Notes under the pieces: generated by a model
What the model saw: only the letters and a program-made list of their open reading frames with translations
The model's database searches: none
Told to the model about the DNA's origin: nothing
In this document: positions 1 through 8,191 of the stretch, piece after piece
How the letters are laid out: the number at the start of each line of letters is the position of its first letter
Numbering within the stretch: position 1 is the stretch's first letter
Program-made: the position numbers and the translations under genes
Assembly: GCA_918272565.1 (NCBI GenBank)
Contig: CAKJYW010000006.1
Coordinates: forward strand, 1 to 64,000
Source: Bacilli bacterium
Lineage (GTDB): Bacteria > Bacillota_I > Bacilli_A > ML615J-28 > CAG-698
DNA length: 64,000 nt
Direction: 5' to 3'

Positions 1-387
1 TTTAGCTTTTTCTCTTAAATCTCTTTCAGCGTAAACTGTCTTCATGATTTCAGTTCTCTTCTTAGCACTAATTTGAAATGCTTCTTGTAATCTCTCAATA
101 ACTAAATGCTCTTCAACAGAATAGAATTCATCTGAGAGTGAAGCATTAATAATGTTATAGAATACAAGGTTTTTTGTGGCTGTTGGCTTTTGAGCAAAGT
201 AATCGATCAATTTCTCGATTGGTGCATTACTGTAATGATATTTCAAAGCCTCTTCGCCCATTTCATATCTTAGCTTTTCAATAATTAGTTTTTCTGTATC
301 ACTTGTAGGTCCATCAATATTAATAACTCTAACAAGCAAATCTAAGAATTTATGTTTTTCATCTTTTGATAATAAATTAAGTAACAT
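1..387 (-). CDS. TerB-like acidic helical protein (3' end outside window)
   Basis: The reading frame starts at ATG 387-385 and runs off the left edge without a stop, so only the first 129 residues are visible. A GGTGAG ribosome binding site lies just upstream. The visible part is helical and charged, begins MLLNLLSKDEKHKFLDLLV and contains IDGPTSDTEKLIIEKLRYEMG, a pattern like the TerB/tellurite-resistance helical fold (an acidic loop near IDG). It follows trmN6 with a 35-base gap that holds its own promoter-like sequence. The family assignment is by eye and tentative; the coding call is firm because the frame stays open and codon use matches its neighbours. Confidence 0.6.
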   Translation of the reverse strand, partial: MLLNLLSKDEKHKFLDLLVRVINIDGPTSDTEKLIIEKLRYEMGEEALKYHYSNAPIEKLIDYFAQKPTATKNLVFYNIINASLSDEFYSVEEHLVIERLQEAFQISAKKRTEIMKTVYAERDLREKAK

Positions 388-408
388 AGTCTCACCTCTA
401 CTATTTGT

Positions 409-437
409 ATTATAACATTATTTTATTTGAAATTAAA
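409..437 (-). promoter_or_regulatory. Promoter for the left-edge gene
   Basis: On the minus strand an extended -10, TGTTATAAT, lies at 417-409, about 20 bases before the ATG at 387. The -35 (TTTAAT at 437-432, 17-base spacing) is weak. It overlaps the end of trmN6, suggesting the left-edge gene can be transcribed separately. Confidence 0.45.
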
Positions 438-1148
438 TATTTTTTTCACTTCATCAGTGTAAGTTCCGTCACAGTTATAAACATAAAGTGGCTTTTCTAC
501 CTTAGAATCAGCTTTTTTGTTTTTCCTTGCGCTAACTAAAACTAAGAGTGCGCTATCATCATCAACCTTTGTATAAACAAATCTTATTCTCTTAACACCA
601 AATTTCTCGTTCTTTAAAGCGATTAAGATATCACTTAGTCTTTCAGCTCTATGAACTAAATTAAAGCTCCCACCATCAACAAGAAGTTTCTTAGCTTCAC
701 TAACGATTTCTTCTAAAGTGATTAACACTTCATGACGAGCAATTGTTAAATAGTCGTTTTTATTTGTTATACTTGTGTCTTTATATTTGAAATAAGGAGG
801 ATTAGAAGTAACTACATCAAAACTATTAGCACCAACTGTCTTATAGACATCTTTAATAGAAGCGTTAACTATTTCAATCTGATTATCTAAATTATTTAAC
901 TTAACACTTCTTCTTGCTACATCGCAAACATCACTTAAGATATCTACTCCTATAATTGAAGCATCTGTCTTTAGTGTAAGAAATAAAGGAATAGGAGCGT
1001 TCCCACATCCTAGATCAATTATTCTTTTACTATTCTTACATTCAACAAAATCAGCTAGTAGCATTGAATCTAAAGAGAAACGTAACATATCATCTCTTTG
1101 AATTATTTTAATTCTTTCATAGCCTAATAGTTCATGTACTTCTTCCAA
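423..1148 (-). CDS. trmN6: tRNA1(Val) adenine-37 N6-methyltransferase (TrmN6/YabB family)
   Basis: This is a 241-residue class I SAM-dependent methyltransferase. The SAM-binding motif IIDLGCGNAPIPLFL is near residue 45 and the catalytic NPPY motif of N6-adenine methyltransferases is near residue 116 (VTSNPPYFKYKD). Length and motifs fit the TrmN6 family that methylates A37 of tRNA1(Val). It lies 14 bases downstream of ricT, in the same order as yaaT-yabA-yabB in Bacillus subtilis but without yabA. The exact tRNA substrate is inferred from family and context. A broader rRNA/tRNA N6-methyltransferase role is the alternative. Confidence 0.85.
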   Translation of the reverse strand: MEEVHELLGYERIKIIQRDDMLRFSLDSMLLADFVECKNSKRIIDLGCGNAPIPLFLTLKTDASIIGVDILSDVCDVARRSVKLNNLDNQIEIVNASIKDVYKTVGANSFDVVTSNPPYFKYKDTSITNKNDYLTIARHEVLITLEEIVSEAKKLLVDGGSFNLVHRAERLSDILIALKNEKFGVKRIRFVYTKVDDDSALLVLVSARKNKKADSKVEKPLYVYNCDGTYTDEVKKIFNFK

Positions 1149-1162
1149 AGCTTTACTCCTAA

Positions 1163-2029
1163 TTATTCATTATCTATTAATTCTTCTAATTCTTTATCGA
1201 TAATAATCTTTTCTTCTTTGTTATGAGATTCGATTTTTACTAAGTCTTTTGCTTCCCATTCTTCGATGTTTTCTTCATCGTCGATTGTCTTAATAATCTC
1301 TTTCAAGATATTAACGTCGATTACTTTACATCTCTTCTTATCTTTTGTTTCAACAATGTCACCATTTAATGGAATTCTCTTTCTAATCTCTTCGTATACT
1401 GGACTTTCATAAGCGATGCAGCACATCAACTTCCCACAAAGTCCCGCAACTTTAGATGCACTTAGACTCATACCTTGGTCTTTAGCCATCTTCATAGTTA
1501 CTAAATCAAATTCTCTCAAGTGATTCTTACAACAAATCTCTCTTCCACAAATACCAATGCCACCTAAGAACTTAGCACCTTCACGTGTACCAACTTGACG
1601 TAGCTCAATCCTAACTCTAAATTCAGCAGCAAGATCTTTTAATAATTCTCTAAAGTCAACTCTACCATCAGCATTGTAATAGAAGATGATCTTTTGCTTA
1701 TCTAATGTGTATTCACATTCTAAAAGCTTCATTTCAAGCTTGTTTCTTGCGATTATTTTTTCAGCTGTACCAAACGCTTTTTCAGCTTTAGCTAAATTCT
1801 CTTTATAGTTCTTTAAGTCGTTGTTACTAGCAATACGAACAACTTGCTTAAGTTCATGCTCTAACACCCCATCTTCAACATCAAATGGAGGGATAGTGAC
1901 TTTACCAAGCTCAAGTCCCCTGATTGTATCAACAACAACCTTATCATCTTTTTCTAGTTTATATGGTCCTGGATTAAACCAGTAAATTTTACCAACATCT
2001 TTAAATGTTATTCCAACAACTCTAATCAT
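1163..2029 (-). CDS. ricT: PSP1-domain protein RicT (YaaT)
   Basis: The 288-residue protein has the PSP1 C-terminal domain with its conserved cysteine clusters (CGREICC and CGKLMCC, around residues 160-205). In B. subtilis RicT works with RicA and RicF as a Y-complex that carries [4Fe-4S] clusters and promotes mRNA maturation by RNase Y, with effects on sporulation, competence and biofilm formation. Its start overlaps the holB stop as ATGA (2026-2029), so the two are translationally coupled. The tmk-holB-ricT order is conserved in Bacilli. RicA and RicF partners are not in the window, so only the family call is firm. Confidence 0.88.
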   Translation of the reverse strand: MIRVVGITFKDVGKIYWFNPGPYKLEKDDKVVVDTIRGLELGKVTIPPFDVEDGVLEHELKQVVRIASNNDLKNYKENLAKAEKAFGTAEKIIARNKLEMKLLECEYTLDKQKIIFYYNADGRVDFRELLKDLAAEFRVRIELRQVGTREGAKFLGGIGICGREICCKNHLREFDLVTMKMAKDQGMSLSASKVAGLCGKLMCCIAYESPVYEEIRKRIPLNGDIVETKDKKRCKVIDVNILKEIIKTIDDEENIEEWEAKDLVKIESHNKEEKIIIDKELEELIDNE

Positions 2030-3000
2030 TTACATACCTCAATAAACATCTCTACGTACATTGTTTCTAAATTGACGTTATATCTAAGTCTTTCTTTAAA
2101 TCTAACCATAGTATCGACTTGCTTAAAGATCTTCTTATAATCCGCATCAACATCATATTCATCAATTTCATCACAAAATACGATTTTTTCATCTTGTCCT
2201 AGTAATTTATATATACGATCATTAGTAATCGTAATTAATAAATCCAGAAAGATTTGGTGATATTTCTTATTACCCCAGTCTTCAGTTAACACTTTATTGT
2301 TTTTATAAAATGCTACATATGGATTACTTAAACTAGAGATTGCTCTATTTACTTCTTTTACTAAATTGATGATATCAACTATCTTACCTTCATTATATAA
2401 ATCAAAACCCTCTTTAGTATCATTAGTAATAGTAGATAATATCTTACTAGTCTCTCTATCTAATCCTTTATCCATATAATCACTAATCAAATCTTCTTCT
2501 TTAACTTTAAAGAAAGAAACAATTTGACTACGTGACCTAATAGTAGATAAGACATTAGATAAATTATCTGTAGTCATTATTCCGTAGATTCCTTCTTTTG
2601 ATTCTTCAATAAATTTAAGTAGAGAGTTTGCAGCTGATGGTGTTGCTTTATCGATATCTTCGATGATATAAACTCTCACGCCTTCTTCTAAACCCACTCT
2701 ACTAAATTCATAAATCAAATCATCAATTTGATCTTTTCTAATTGTTTCTCCACTAGGAGCAACTCTATAAATCCTTGGATGTTCGCCGTTTAAGATCCTC
2801 TTGCATTCGCTGCACTTCATGCAAGGCTTATTTTCACCCTTACAAAATAGAAGTGAAGCAAGGTAGTATGCTGCATCAAGCTTTAAAGTGCCTTTAGCGC
2901 CTTCAAATAGGTAAGCATGAACAAGCCTATTTTTTTGATAACTATTTTCTAATAATTTTAAAACCCTACTTTGAGTTTTCTTAAAACGTTCAAAATCCAT
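2026..3000 (-). CDS. holB: DNA polymerase III subunit delta' (clamp loader)
   Basis: This 324-residue AAA+ clamp-loader subunit helps load the beta sliding clamp at primer-template junctions. The fold begins with a degenerate P-loop (LFEGAKGTLKLDAA). It is followed by a zinc-binding cysteine cluster around residues 55-70 (CKGENKPCMKCSEC) and the conserved delta' region NSLLKFIEES near 125-140, then a sensor 1-like STIRSRSQ motif. A GGAG ribosome binding site precedes the ATG. It lies 12 bases after tmk and overlaps ricT by 4 bases. The P-loop lacks the canonical GKT, as expected for delta', which does not hydrolyse ATP. Confidence 0.9.
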   Translation of the reverse strand: MDFERFKKTQSRVLKLLENSYQKNRLVHAYLFEGAKGTLKLDAAYYLASLLFCKGENKPCMKCSECKRILNGEHPRIYRVAPSGETIRKDQIDDLIYEFSRVGLEEGVRVYIIEDIDKATPSAANSLLKFIEESKEGIYGIMTTDNLSNVLSTIRSRSQIVSFFKVKEEDLISDYMDKGLDRETSKILSTITNDTKEGFDLYNEGKIVDIINLVKEVNRAISSLSNPYVAFYKNNKVLTEDWGNKKYHQIFLDLLITITNDRIYKLLGQDEKIVFCDEIDEYDVDADYKKIFKQVDTMVRFKERLRYNVNLETMYVEMFIEVCK

Positions 3001-3012
3001 TGTTTTCTCCTT

Positions 3013-3636
3013 TTATTTTATAGAATCAAACACAATCTCCTTAATCTTCTTATAAATATTATCGATTGTATCATTACCATCAATAACTTTAATCCTATCA
3101 GGGAACATCTTAGCTACTTCTAAATATCCACTTCTAACCTTGTTGTGAAAAGCAATCTTTTCTAAATCAAGGCGATCCATATCTCTATGATTTTGTTTAA
3201 TCCTAGCAAGTCCAATCTCAGGATCAACATCGATATAGATAGTTAAATCAGGATAAAAACCACTAATTGCGTAGTCATTGATCTTATATACCTTATCAAT
3301 GCCTAGGTTTCTTGCTACTCCTTGATAAGCTAAAGATGAATCAATGTACCTATCGCAAATAACAACCTTACCAGCATTTAGGGCAGGTTTAATAACTTCT
3401 TCTAAGTGTTGACAGCGACTAGCCGCATAAAGCAAAGCTTCGGTCATGTATTCCATCTCCGTATTTTCAACATTCAAGATGACATTTCTGATTTGTTCGC
3501 TGATCTTACTTCCTCCAGGTTCTCTAGTTTTAATTGCATCAAACCCGGCATCTTTTAAGTCAACCATAAGTTTTTCAATCAGTGTAGTTTTCCCTGTTCC
3601 TTCTCCACCTTCAAATGTAATAAATCTTTTATTCAT
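3013..3636 (-). CDS. tmk: Thymidylate kinase (dTMP kinase)
   Basis: The enzyme phosphorylates dTMP to dTDP. The P-loop FEGGEGTGKTT is near residues 7-17, the DR(Y/H) motif is in CDRYIDSSLAYQG near residue 95, and the length of 207 residues is typical. The same frame stays open 58 codons further upstream to 3810, but I place the start at ATG 3636: a GGTGAT ribosome binding site lies 4 bases before it, the P-loop falls at the normal distance, and the upstream extension has no family similarity and runs through a -10 element. First gene of the tmk-holB-ricT-trmN6 run. Confidence 0.92.
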   Translation of the reverse strand: MNKRFITFEGGEGTGKTTLIEKLMVDLKDAGFDAIKTREPGGSKISEQIRNVILNVENTEMEYMTEALLYAASRCQHLEEVIKPALNAGKVVICDRYIDSSLAYQGVARNLGIDKVYKINDYAISGFYPDLTIYIDVDPEIGLARIKQNHRDMDRLDLEKIAFHNKVRSGYLEVAKMFPDRIKVIDGNDTIDNIYKKIKEIVFDSIK

Positions 3637-3661
3637 ATTATCACCATTTTCTACTCTAGAT

Positions 3662-3690
3662 ATTATATCATATTTTACATATAAATAAAG
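3662..3690 (-). promoter_or_regulatory. Promoter for the tmk operon
   Basis: A perfect TATAAT (minus strand, 3667-3662) lies 26 bases before the tmk start. The -35 at 17-base spacing (CTTTAT, 3690-3685) is poor, so confidence rests on the -10 and position. Confidence 0.45.
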
Positions 3691-3699
3691 TGTTTTTTC

Positions 3700-3728
3700 T
3701 TGTTTTATGACGCCTTGTGTGGTAAAAT
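3700..3728 (+). promoter_or_regulatory. Promoter for the metal ABC importer
   Basis: TTGTTT (3700-3705), a 17-base spacer and an extended -10 TGGTAAAAT (3720-3728) precede the ATP-binding gene start at 3752. It is divergent from and partly interleaved with the tmk promoter. I could not find an obvious Zur, AdcR or MntR palindrome. Confidence 0.55.
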
Positions 3729-3751
3729 ACATTAAAGAGGAGTATCTAATT

Positions 3752-4408
3752 ATGCGTGTTAATGTTAATAATCTTACATTTGCATATACCCAAAAATTGG
3801 TTCTAAACAACGTCTCTTTTTCTCTAAAAAGTGGCGATTTTTTGACAATTCATGGGAAAAACGGAACTGGTAAGACTACATTAATTAGATGTTTTCTAAA
3901 ACTCTTAAGAGTAGAAAACGGAATGATATTCTTAGATGATGTTGACATTAACAAAATTAGAAAATTCTCAAATGTTGGTTACGTCCCTCAAAAGAACGAT
4001 TTCAACTACGAATTTCCAATCACCGTTAGTGAAATCTTATCTTGTGCTTACCCTAGAAAGCGTGATGCGTTCTTTACTCAAATAGTAAATTCTATGGATT
4101 TAAATACCATCTATAATGAAAACATCAACAACTTATCAGGTGGACAAATCCAAAGAGTATTTATCGCACGTGCCCTCCTTAGTAAGCCAAAACTATTAAT
4201 CCTAGATGAGCCAACAGTCGGAGTAGATATTGATAATGTCAATGCTTTACACGACATATTAAAAAAACTAAAAGAACAAAGTATCACAATTATCCTAGTT
4301 AGCCACGATATGGACTACTGCTCTGATATCACTGACTACTACTTGAATTTCAACGAACTCGGTGAATACGAGTTTGAGAAAGTGGGTGGTGAAGATGTAT
4401 CTAGCTAG
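3752..4408 (+). CDS. ABC transporter ATP-binding protein, zinc/manganese type
   Basis: A 218-residue ABC ATPase with Walker A GKNGTGKTT near residue 35, signature LSGGQ near 130, and Walker B LLILDEPTVGVD near 150. Together with the following ABC-3 permease it forms a metal-ion importer of the ZnuBC/AdcBC/MntBC type. The start is placed at ATG 3752 because AAAGAGG lies 11 bases upstream; the frame is open 15 codons earlier but without a ribosome binding site. It overlaps the permease gene by 14 bases. No substrate-binding lipoprotein gene lies next to it, which is unusual; zinc versus manganese cannot be decided. Confidence 0.85.
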   Translation: MRVNVNNLTFAYTQKLVLNNVSFSLKSGDFLTIHGKNGTGKTTLIRCFLKLLRVENGMIFLDDVDINKIRKFSNVGYVPQKNDFNYEFPITVSEILSCAYPRKRDAFFTQIVNSMDLNTIYNENINNLSGGQIQRVFIARALLSKPKLLILDEPTVGVDIDNVNALHDILKKLKEQSITIILVSHDMDYCSDITDYYLNFNELGEYEFEKVGGEDVSS

Positions 4409-5258
4409 TTTCTTTAGGGCTCTACTTACATACGACTTTATCCAATATGCGCTTGTTGCGGGAATTATTGTTGGGTTCTTAGCCCCAATCATTGGAACAA
4501 TCGTTGTAATTAGAAGATTATCATTTATCGCTGATACCTTGTCTCACTTCTCTTTAGCAGGTGTATGTATCGGAGTATTCTTATCAAAGCTTATCAATTG
4601 GAAAGTATTTGATCCACTATTTATGGGAATCGTATTTAGTGTTGCAGGAACATTTTTAATTGAACGTCTTCGTGGTTTTTACAAAAACTACAAAGAATTA
4701 TCAATGCCAATAGTAATGAGTGCTGGTATTGCCCTATCAGGACTATTCATTTCCCTAAGTAATAACATCGACTCTAAATTCACATCAAGCTTACTTTATG
4801 GATCAATCTACTCAGTATCAGTAGGAAACCTAATCACTATTGTAATAATTGCGGCGGTAGTAATAACATTCCTATCACTAATGTATAAAAAGATTGTTAC
4901 ACTATGCTTCGATGAAGTATACGCTTCAGTTAGTGGAATCAATGTAAAACTGCTTCAACTAGCAATAACAGTCATCCTAGCCTTAGTAATATCACTATTT
5001 ATTGATATTGTTGGTGTATTATTAATAGCATCTTTAATGATTATTCCGGTTGCTAGTGCTATCCTATTAGGAGATTCATTCAAAAACACTCTAGTTTGTG
5101 CTGTAGCCTTTAGTGAAGTATCACTTCTACTCGGTTTTATCATAAGCTTCCATGCTAATGTAACAACAGGTCCTGTAATTATTCTAATTAATATCTTCAT
5201 ATTAATTGTAATAATGATATTTAAACGAATACGAACAAATGTTAAAAAAGAAAAATAA
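4395..5258 (+). CDS. ABC-3 family metal-ion permease
   Basis: A 287-residue integral membrane protein with about eight hydrophobic segments. It has the family start FIQYALVAGIIVGFLAPIIG and the conserved RRLSFIADTLSHFSLAG segment near residues 38-55, diagnostic of ZnuB/MntB-type permeases. The start is placed at ATG 4395, inside the end of the ATPase gene, after GGTGGTGAAG; the in-frame ATG at 4362 lies deeper in the ATPase gene and would add a charged, non-family leader. It ends at a strong hairpin. A separate binding protein presumably supplies the metal from elsewhere in the genome. Confidence 0.85.
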   Translation: MYLASFFRALLTYDFIQYALVAGIIVGFLAPIIGTIVVIRRLSFIADTLSHFSLAGVCIGVFLSKLINWKVFDPLFMGIVFSVAGTFLIERLRGFYKNYKELSMPIVMSAGIALSGLFISLSNNIDSKFTSSLLYGSIYSVSVGNLITIVIIAAVVITFLSLMYKKIVTLCFDEVYASVSGINVKLLQLAITVILALVISLFIDIVGVLLIASLMIIPVASAILLGDSFKNTLVCAVAFSEVSLLLGFIISFHANVTTGPVIILINIFILIVIMIFKRIRTNVKKEK

Positions 5259-5324
5259 CGTCATTTCTCAAATTGATAAATATATCAAAAGATATATATC
5301 CAATTTCGAAATGACGTTTTTTTT
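5257..5324. terminator. Bidirectional terminator between convergent genes
   Basis: AACGTCATTTC (5257-5267) pairs with GAAATGACGTT (5308-5318), and inner arms CAAATTG/CAATTT extend the stem. T8 follows on the plus strand and a T-rich tract on the minus strand. It serves the metal permease and the converging STAS-kinase gene, whose stop codon lies in the T tract. Confidence 0.85.
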
Positions 5325-6486
5325 ATTCTATATTTAAATCATCTATTTCACTAACTAACTTAATGATAGCTTCTTTTACTCCTTTAACAGCTTCACTATC
5401 AAATCCTCTTCTAATCATATGACTTAAAGCTCTAAGGTGAGAAAGTAGTGATATCTTCTTTTTATTTAAATCAATTTGTTCTTTACTTAACCCATCAAAA
5501 TATTCATTAATAAAATAATCAAAGAACTCACGAGAAACACTCTTACTAATCTTTAAGAACCTTTCAGAATTGCCTTTATCATATAGATTCATTGTTACAT
5601 AATTGAAATCAACAATCCCAAGTTCAATTACTGGATTACCATAAGAAAGGGTATCCATATCGATTAGTATTAATTCATCACCTTGAACCATTACATTATT
5701 TGTATGGAAATCTCCATGAACCATTAATGGAACTTCTTTTATATTACTAATTAGTTCTTTTAATTTAGTGCTTGTGGCATCATCAAAACACTCTTTTATA
5801 TTCTTATACCACTTATTAACTGTATTAATAATAGGAGGCATATCGTTTTTATTAACGATTGTTTTATGGATTTGCTTTAATAGATGCGCAAATTCCTTAG
5901 CATACTCTTCTAATTTTTCAGGATTATTTCCTATGCAATAAGACATAGAATTAGAATCGAGTAACTCAAACACAGAAGCGTAACTATCTCCAACTCTAAC
6001 TACATCATAGCTTATAGCGGTTGGAATTCCTAAAACAAAGGCTTTTTTAGCAAGTTCTCTTTCACGTTGAATTAAAGGCAATACATCGTTCTTCTTATAT
6101 ACTTTTATAATAGTATCACTATTATATCTATATACAATACCATTAGCTCCTTCACCAATTACTTTGCATCCTTCAACAGACATTTCTTTGAATGCTTTTC
6201 TTACCTTAACCATTTCAGTAAAACCAGTCATATCAAAGATTTCATACACTTCACTACTAACATTTATTATTTCAACATCATATCTTTTCATGAGTTTAAG
6301 AACAACTCTTAAACCAGCACTAGAGATATAATCTAACTTAATAGCGTCGATAGTAACTTTCTTAATAGCTTTACCTTCTAATTCGCTATTAATCTTTTCT
6401 TCTAATAGAGGAGAAGTTGTTGAATCGAGTCTACCTGAAATTTGTAAAGTAACATTGTTTTCGTTAAATAAAACTATAGAATCCAT
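5323..6486 (-). CDS. STAS domain fused to an aminoglycoside-phosphotransferase-fold kinase
   Basis: 387 residues in two parts. Residues 1-95 are a STAS (anti-sigma-factor antagonist) domain with the phosphoacceptor-type motif YISSAGLRVVL at 53-63. Residues 105-387 are an APH/choline-kinase-like fold with VIGEGANGIVYRY (nucleotide loop), the catalytic loop VHGDFHTNNVM near 255-265 and the metal-binding IDMDTLSYGNP near 273-283. Such fusions occur in some anaerobes, but the substrate is unknown. It is the last gene of the exporter-ecf-truA run, 9 bases after truA. The catalytic residues look intact, so an active small-molecule or protein kinase is plausible. The role of the STAS part is inference. 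Confidence 0.8.
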   Translation of the reverse strand: MDSIVLFNENNVTLQISGRLDSTTSPLLEEKINSELEGKAIKKVTIDAIKLDYISSAGLRVVLKLMKRYDVEIINVSSEVYEIFDMTGFTEMVKVRKAFKEMSVEGCKVIGEGANGIVYRYNSDTIIKVYKKNDVLPLIQRERELAKKAFVLGIPTAISYDVVRVGDSYASVFELLDSNSMSYCIGNNPEKLEEYAKEFAHLLKQIHKTIVNKNDMPPIINTVNKWYKNIKECFDDATSTKLKELISNIKEVPLMVHGDFHTNNVMVQGDELILIDMDTLSYGNPVIELGIVDFNYVTMNLYDKGNSERFLKISKSVSREFFDYFINEYFDGLSKEQIDLNKKKISLLSHLRALSHMIRRGFDSEAVKGVKEAIIKLVSEIDDLNIE

Positions 6487-6495
6487 ATTAACCTC

Positions 6496-7224
6496 TTAAT
6501 AATATACTTTATATAAATATAGTCCACAGCTAGGTGCTGTTTTTGGAGCGAAGGTTCTATCCTTCTTTTCCATTATATCATTTAATTCTTCTAATGTATA
6601 TCTACCACGTGCAACTTCAAGCCACATAGCTACCATTATCCTAACCATATTCTGCATAAATCCATTACCAACTATTTTAATAGTAAGTAAATCTTTATCC
6701 CAAATAAAGTCAATTGAATAGATTGTTCTAACGGTGTTATCTAAATCTTGATTTTTAGTAAATGATCTAAAATCTTTTGTTCCTATAAAGAGCTTGCTTG
6801 CTTTTTCTAGTAAAGATCTATCTATTTTTTTATAAGGATATTGATATTCATAATCTCTTCTTATTGGGTTATATTCACCAAAATTGATTAAATAATGATA
6901 TTCTTTCTTTATAGCACTAAACCTAGCATGAAAATCACTATCTACTTCTTCCACATCATTTATATGAATTGCAGAAGGAAGGTATGAATTTAGAGCCCTT
7001 TTTACTCCACTAGCATTGATGTTACAACTTGTATCAAAATGAAACACTTGCCCCATAGCATGAACGCCACTATCTGTTCTTCCACTAGCGTAGATTTTAA
7101 TATCTTCGTTTGAAATTTTCTTTAGGGCTTTTTCAATTTCACTTTGAATGGTATTACCATTCTTTTGAACTTGAAAGCCCTTAAAGCTACTTCCATCGTA
7201 GCTACATTCACACTTAAAACGCAT
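6496..7224 (-). CDS. truA: tRNA pseudouridine synthase A
   Basis: TruA isomerises uridines 38-40 in the anticodon stem of tRNAs. The 242-residue protein has the catalytic segment YASGRTDSGVHAMGQV near residue 46, with the nucleophile Asp in GRTDSGVHA, and conserved RDYEYQYP and GNGFMQNMVRIM stretches. It overlaps the ecfT end by 11 bases. ecfA1-ecfA2-ecfT-truA is the usual order after rplQ in Bacilli. Confidence 0.93.
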   Translation of the reverse strand: MRFKCECSYDGSSFKGFQVQKNGNTIQSEIEKALKKISNEDIKIYASGRTDSGVHAMGQVFHFDTSCNINASGVKRALNSYLPSAIHINDVEEVDSDFHARFSAIKKEYHYLINFGEYNPIRRDYEYQYPYKKIDRSLLEKASKLFIGTKDFRSFTKNQDLDNTVRTIYSIDFIWDKDLLTIKIVGNGFMQNMVRIMVAMWLEVARGRYTLEELNDIMEKKDRTFAPKTAPSCGLYLYKVYY

Positions 7225-8191
7225 ATCTCACCTTCACAAAAATACAAGCTGCTATTAAACCTAAATCAAACGCATATACTAAATAATCTTTTAGACGGTA
7301 TTTCAAAACATAAATCGATGAACGTTTTCTATCAGGAACGTATCCTCTAGCTTCCATCGCATCAGCTAAATCATAAGCTCTTTTATATGCGATAACAAAC
7401 ATTGGAACTATTAGGGAAATGATTTGTTTAATTCTTTCACTAAATTTCCCTTCATTAAAATCACATCCACGACTTGCTTGAGCTTTTAAAATCTTATCTG
7501 ATTCATTGATTAATGTTGGGATAAACCTTAAAGCTATAGACATCATCATAGTTAATATCGATACTTTAATCTTAAACACTTTCAAAAATCCTAACATCTT
7601 TTCTAAAGCATTATTAAGTTCTGTTGGTGTTGTTGAAAGGGTGAGTAGGCTACTAATTAAAAGCAAAGCGATTATTCTAAGTACGATATAAGACCCCATT
7701 AAAAGCCCACCACTATATATATCAATATTATAAATTGTGATTAATCCGCCAAAATTAACATAATACTGATAAATAAACACTGAAGCAACTAATATTATTA
7801 ATACTAAATTCTTTAAATATTTAATATATTTAGAGAATAATAACCAAAGTATTAATAATGCTACCATTATTCCAATAGCTAGATAAGTCAAATTGAAATT
7901 AAAACTATATAATAATTCCCCATCATTTCTAAAAATGATTTGTAAGATGAATGTTAAGATTAAAACAAACGTCATCATCTTAATACTATTCAAAAACTTC
8001 ACAAAAGGAATTTTACTAGTAATAATTAGAATAAACAAAAATCCTAAAAAGCCTAGTAAACAATATATGTTTTCAACAACAAACAAGCAAATCATAAATA
8101 GTAAAACACTAGCTAGTTTTACTCTCGGATCTAATCTATGAATCCATGAATTAGAATTATAATACTGACCAAAAACTATTTTACCATTCAT
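7214..8191 (-). CDS. ecfT: ECF transporter transmembrane subunit EcfT
   Basis: The 325-residue membrane protein couples the two EcfA ATPases to interchangeable vitamin-binding S components. It shows multiple hydrophobic helices and the two coupling Ala-Arg-Gly-type motifs SRGCDF and AMEARGY (about residues 235-290). It overlaps ecfA2 by 4 bases (ATGA). It is longer than the common 265-residue form, with extra hydrophobic sequence in the first half (around residues 60-150), including a patch rich in Leu, Ile and Lys. No S component is encoded in the window, consistent with a group II (shared) ECF module. Confidence 0.88.
   Translation of the reverse strand: MNGKIVFGQYYNSNSWIHRLDPRVKLASVLLFMICLFVVENIYCLLGFLGFLFILIITSKIPFVKFLNSIKMMTFVLILTFILQIIFRNDGELLYSFNFNLTYLAIGIMVALLILWLLFSKYIKYLKNLVLIILVASVFIYQYYVNFGGLITIYNIDIYSGGLLMGSYIVLRIIALLLISSLLTLSTTPTELNNALEKMLGFLKVFKIKVSILTMMMSIALRFIPTLINESDKILKAQASRGCDFNEGKFSERIKQIISLIVPMFVIAYKRAYDLADAMEARGYVPDRKRSSIYVLKYRLKDYLVYAFDLGLIAACIFVKVRYAF

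Noticed and set aside
3637-3810. N-terminal extension of thymidylate kinase
   Set aside because: The frame is open but has no family similarity, contains a -10 element and has a worse ribosome binding site than ATG 3636.
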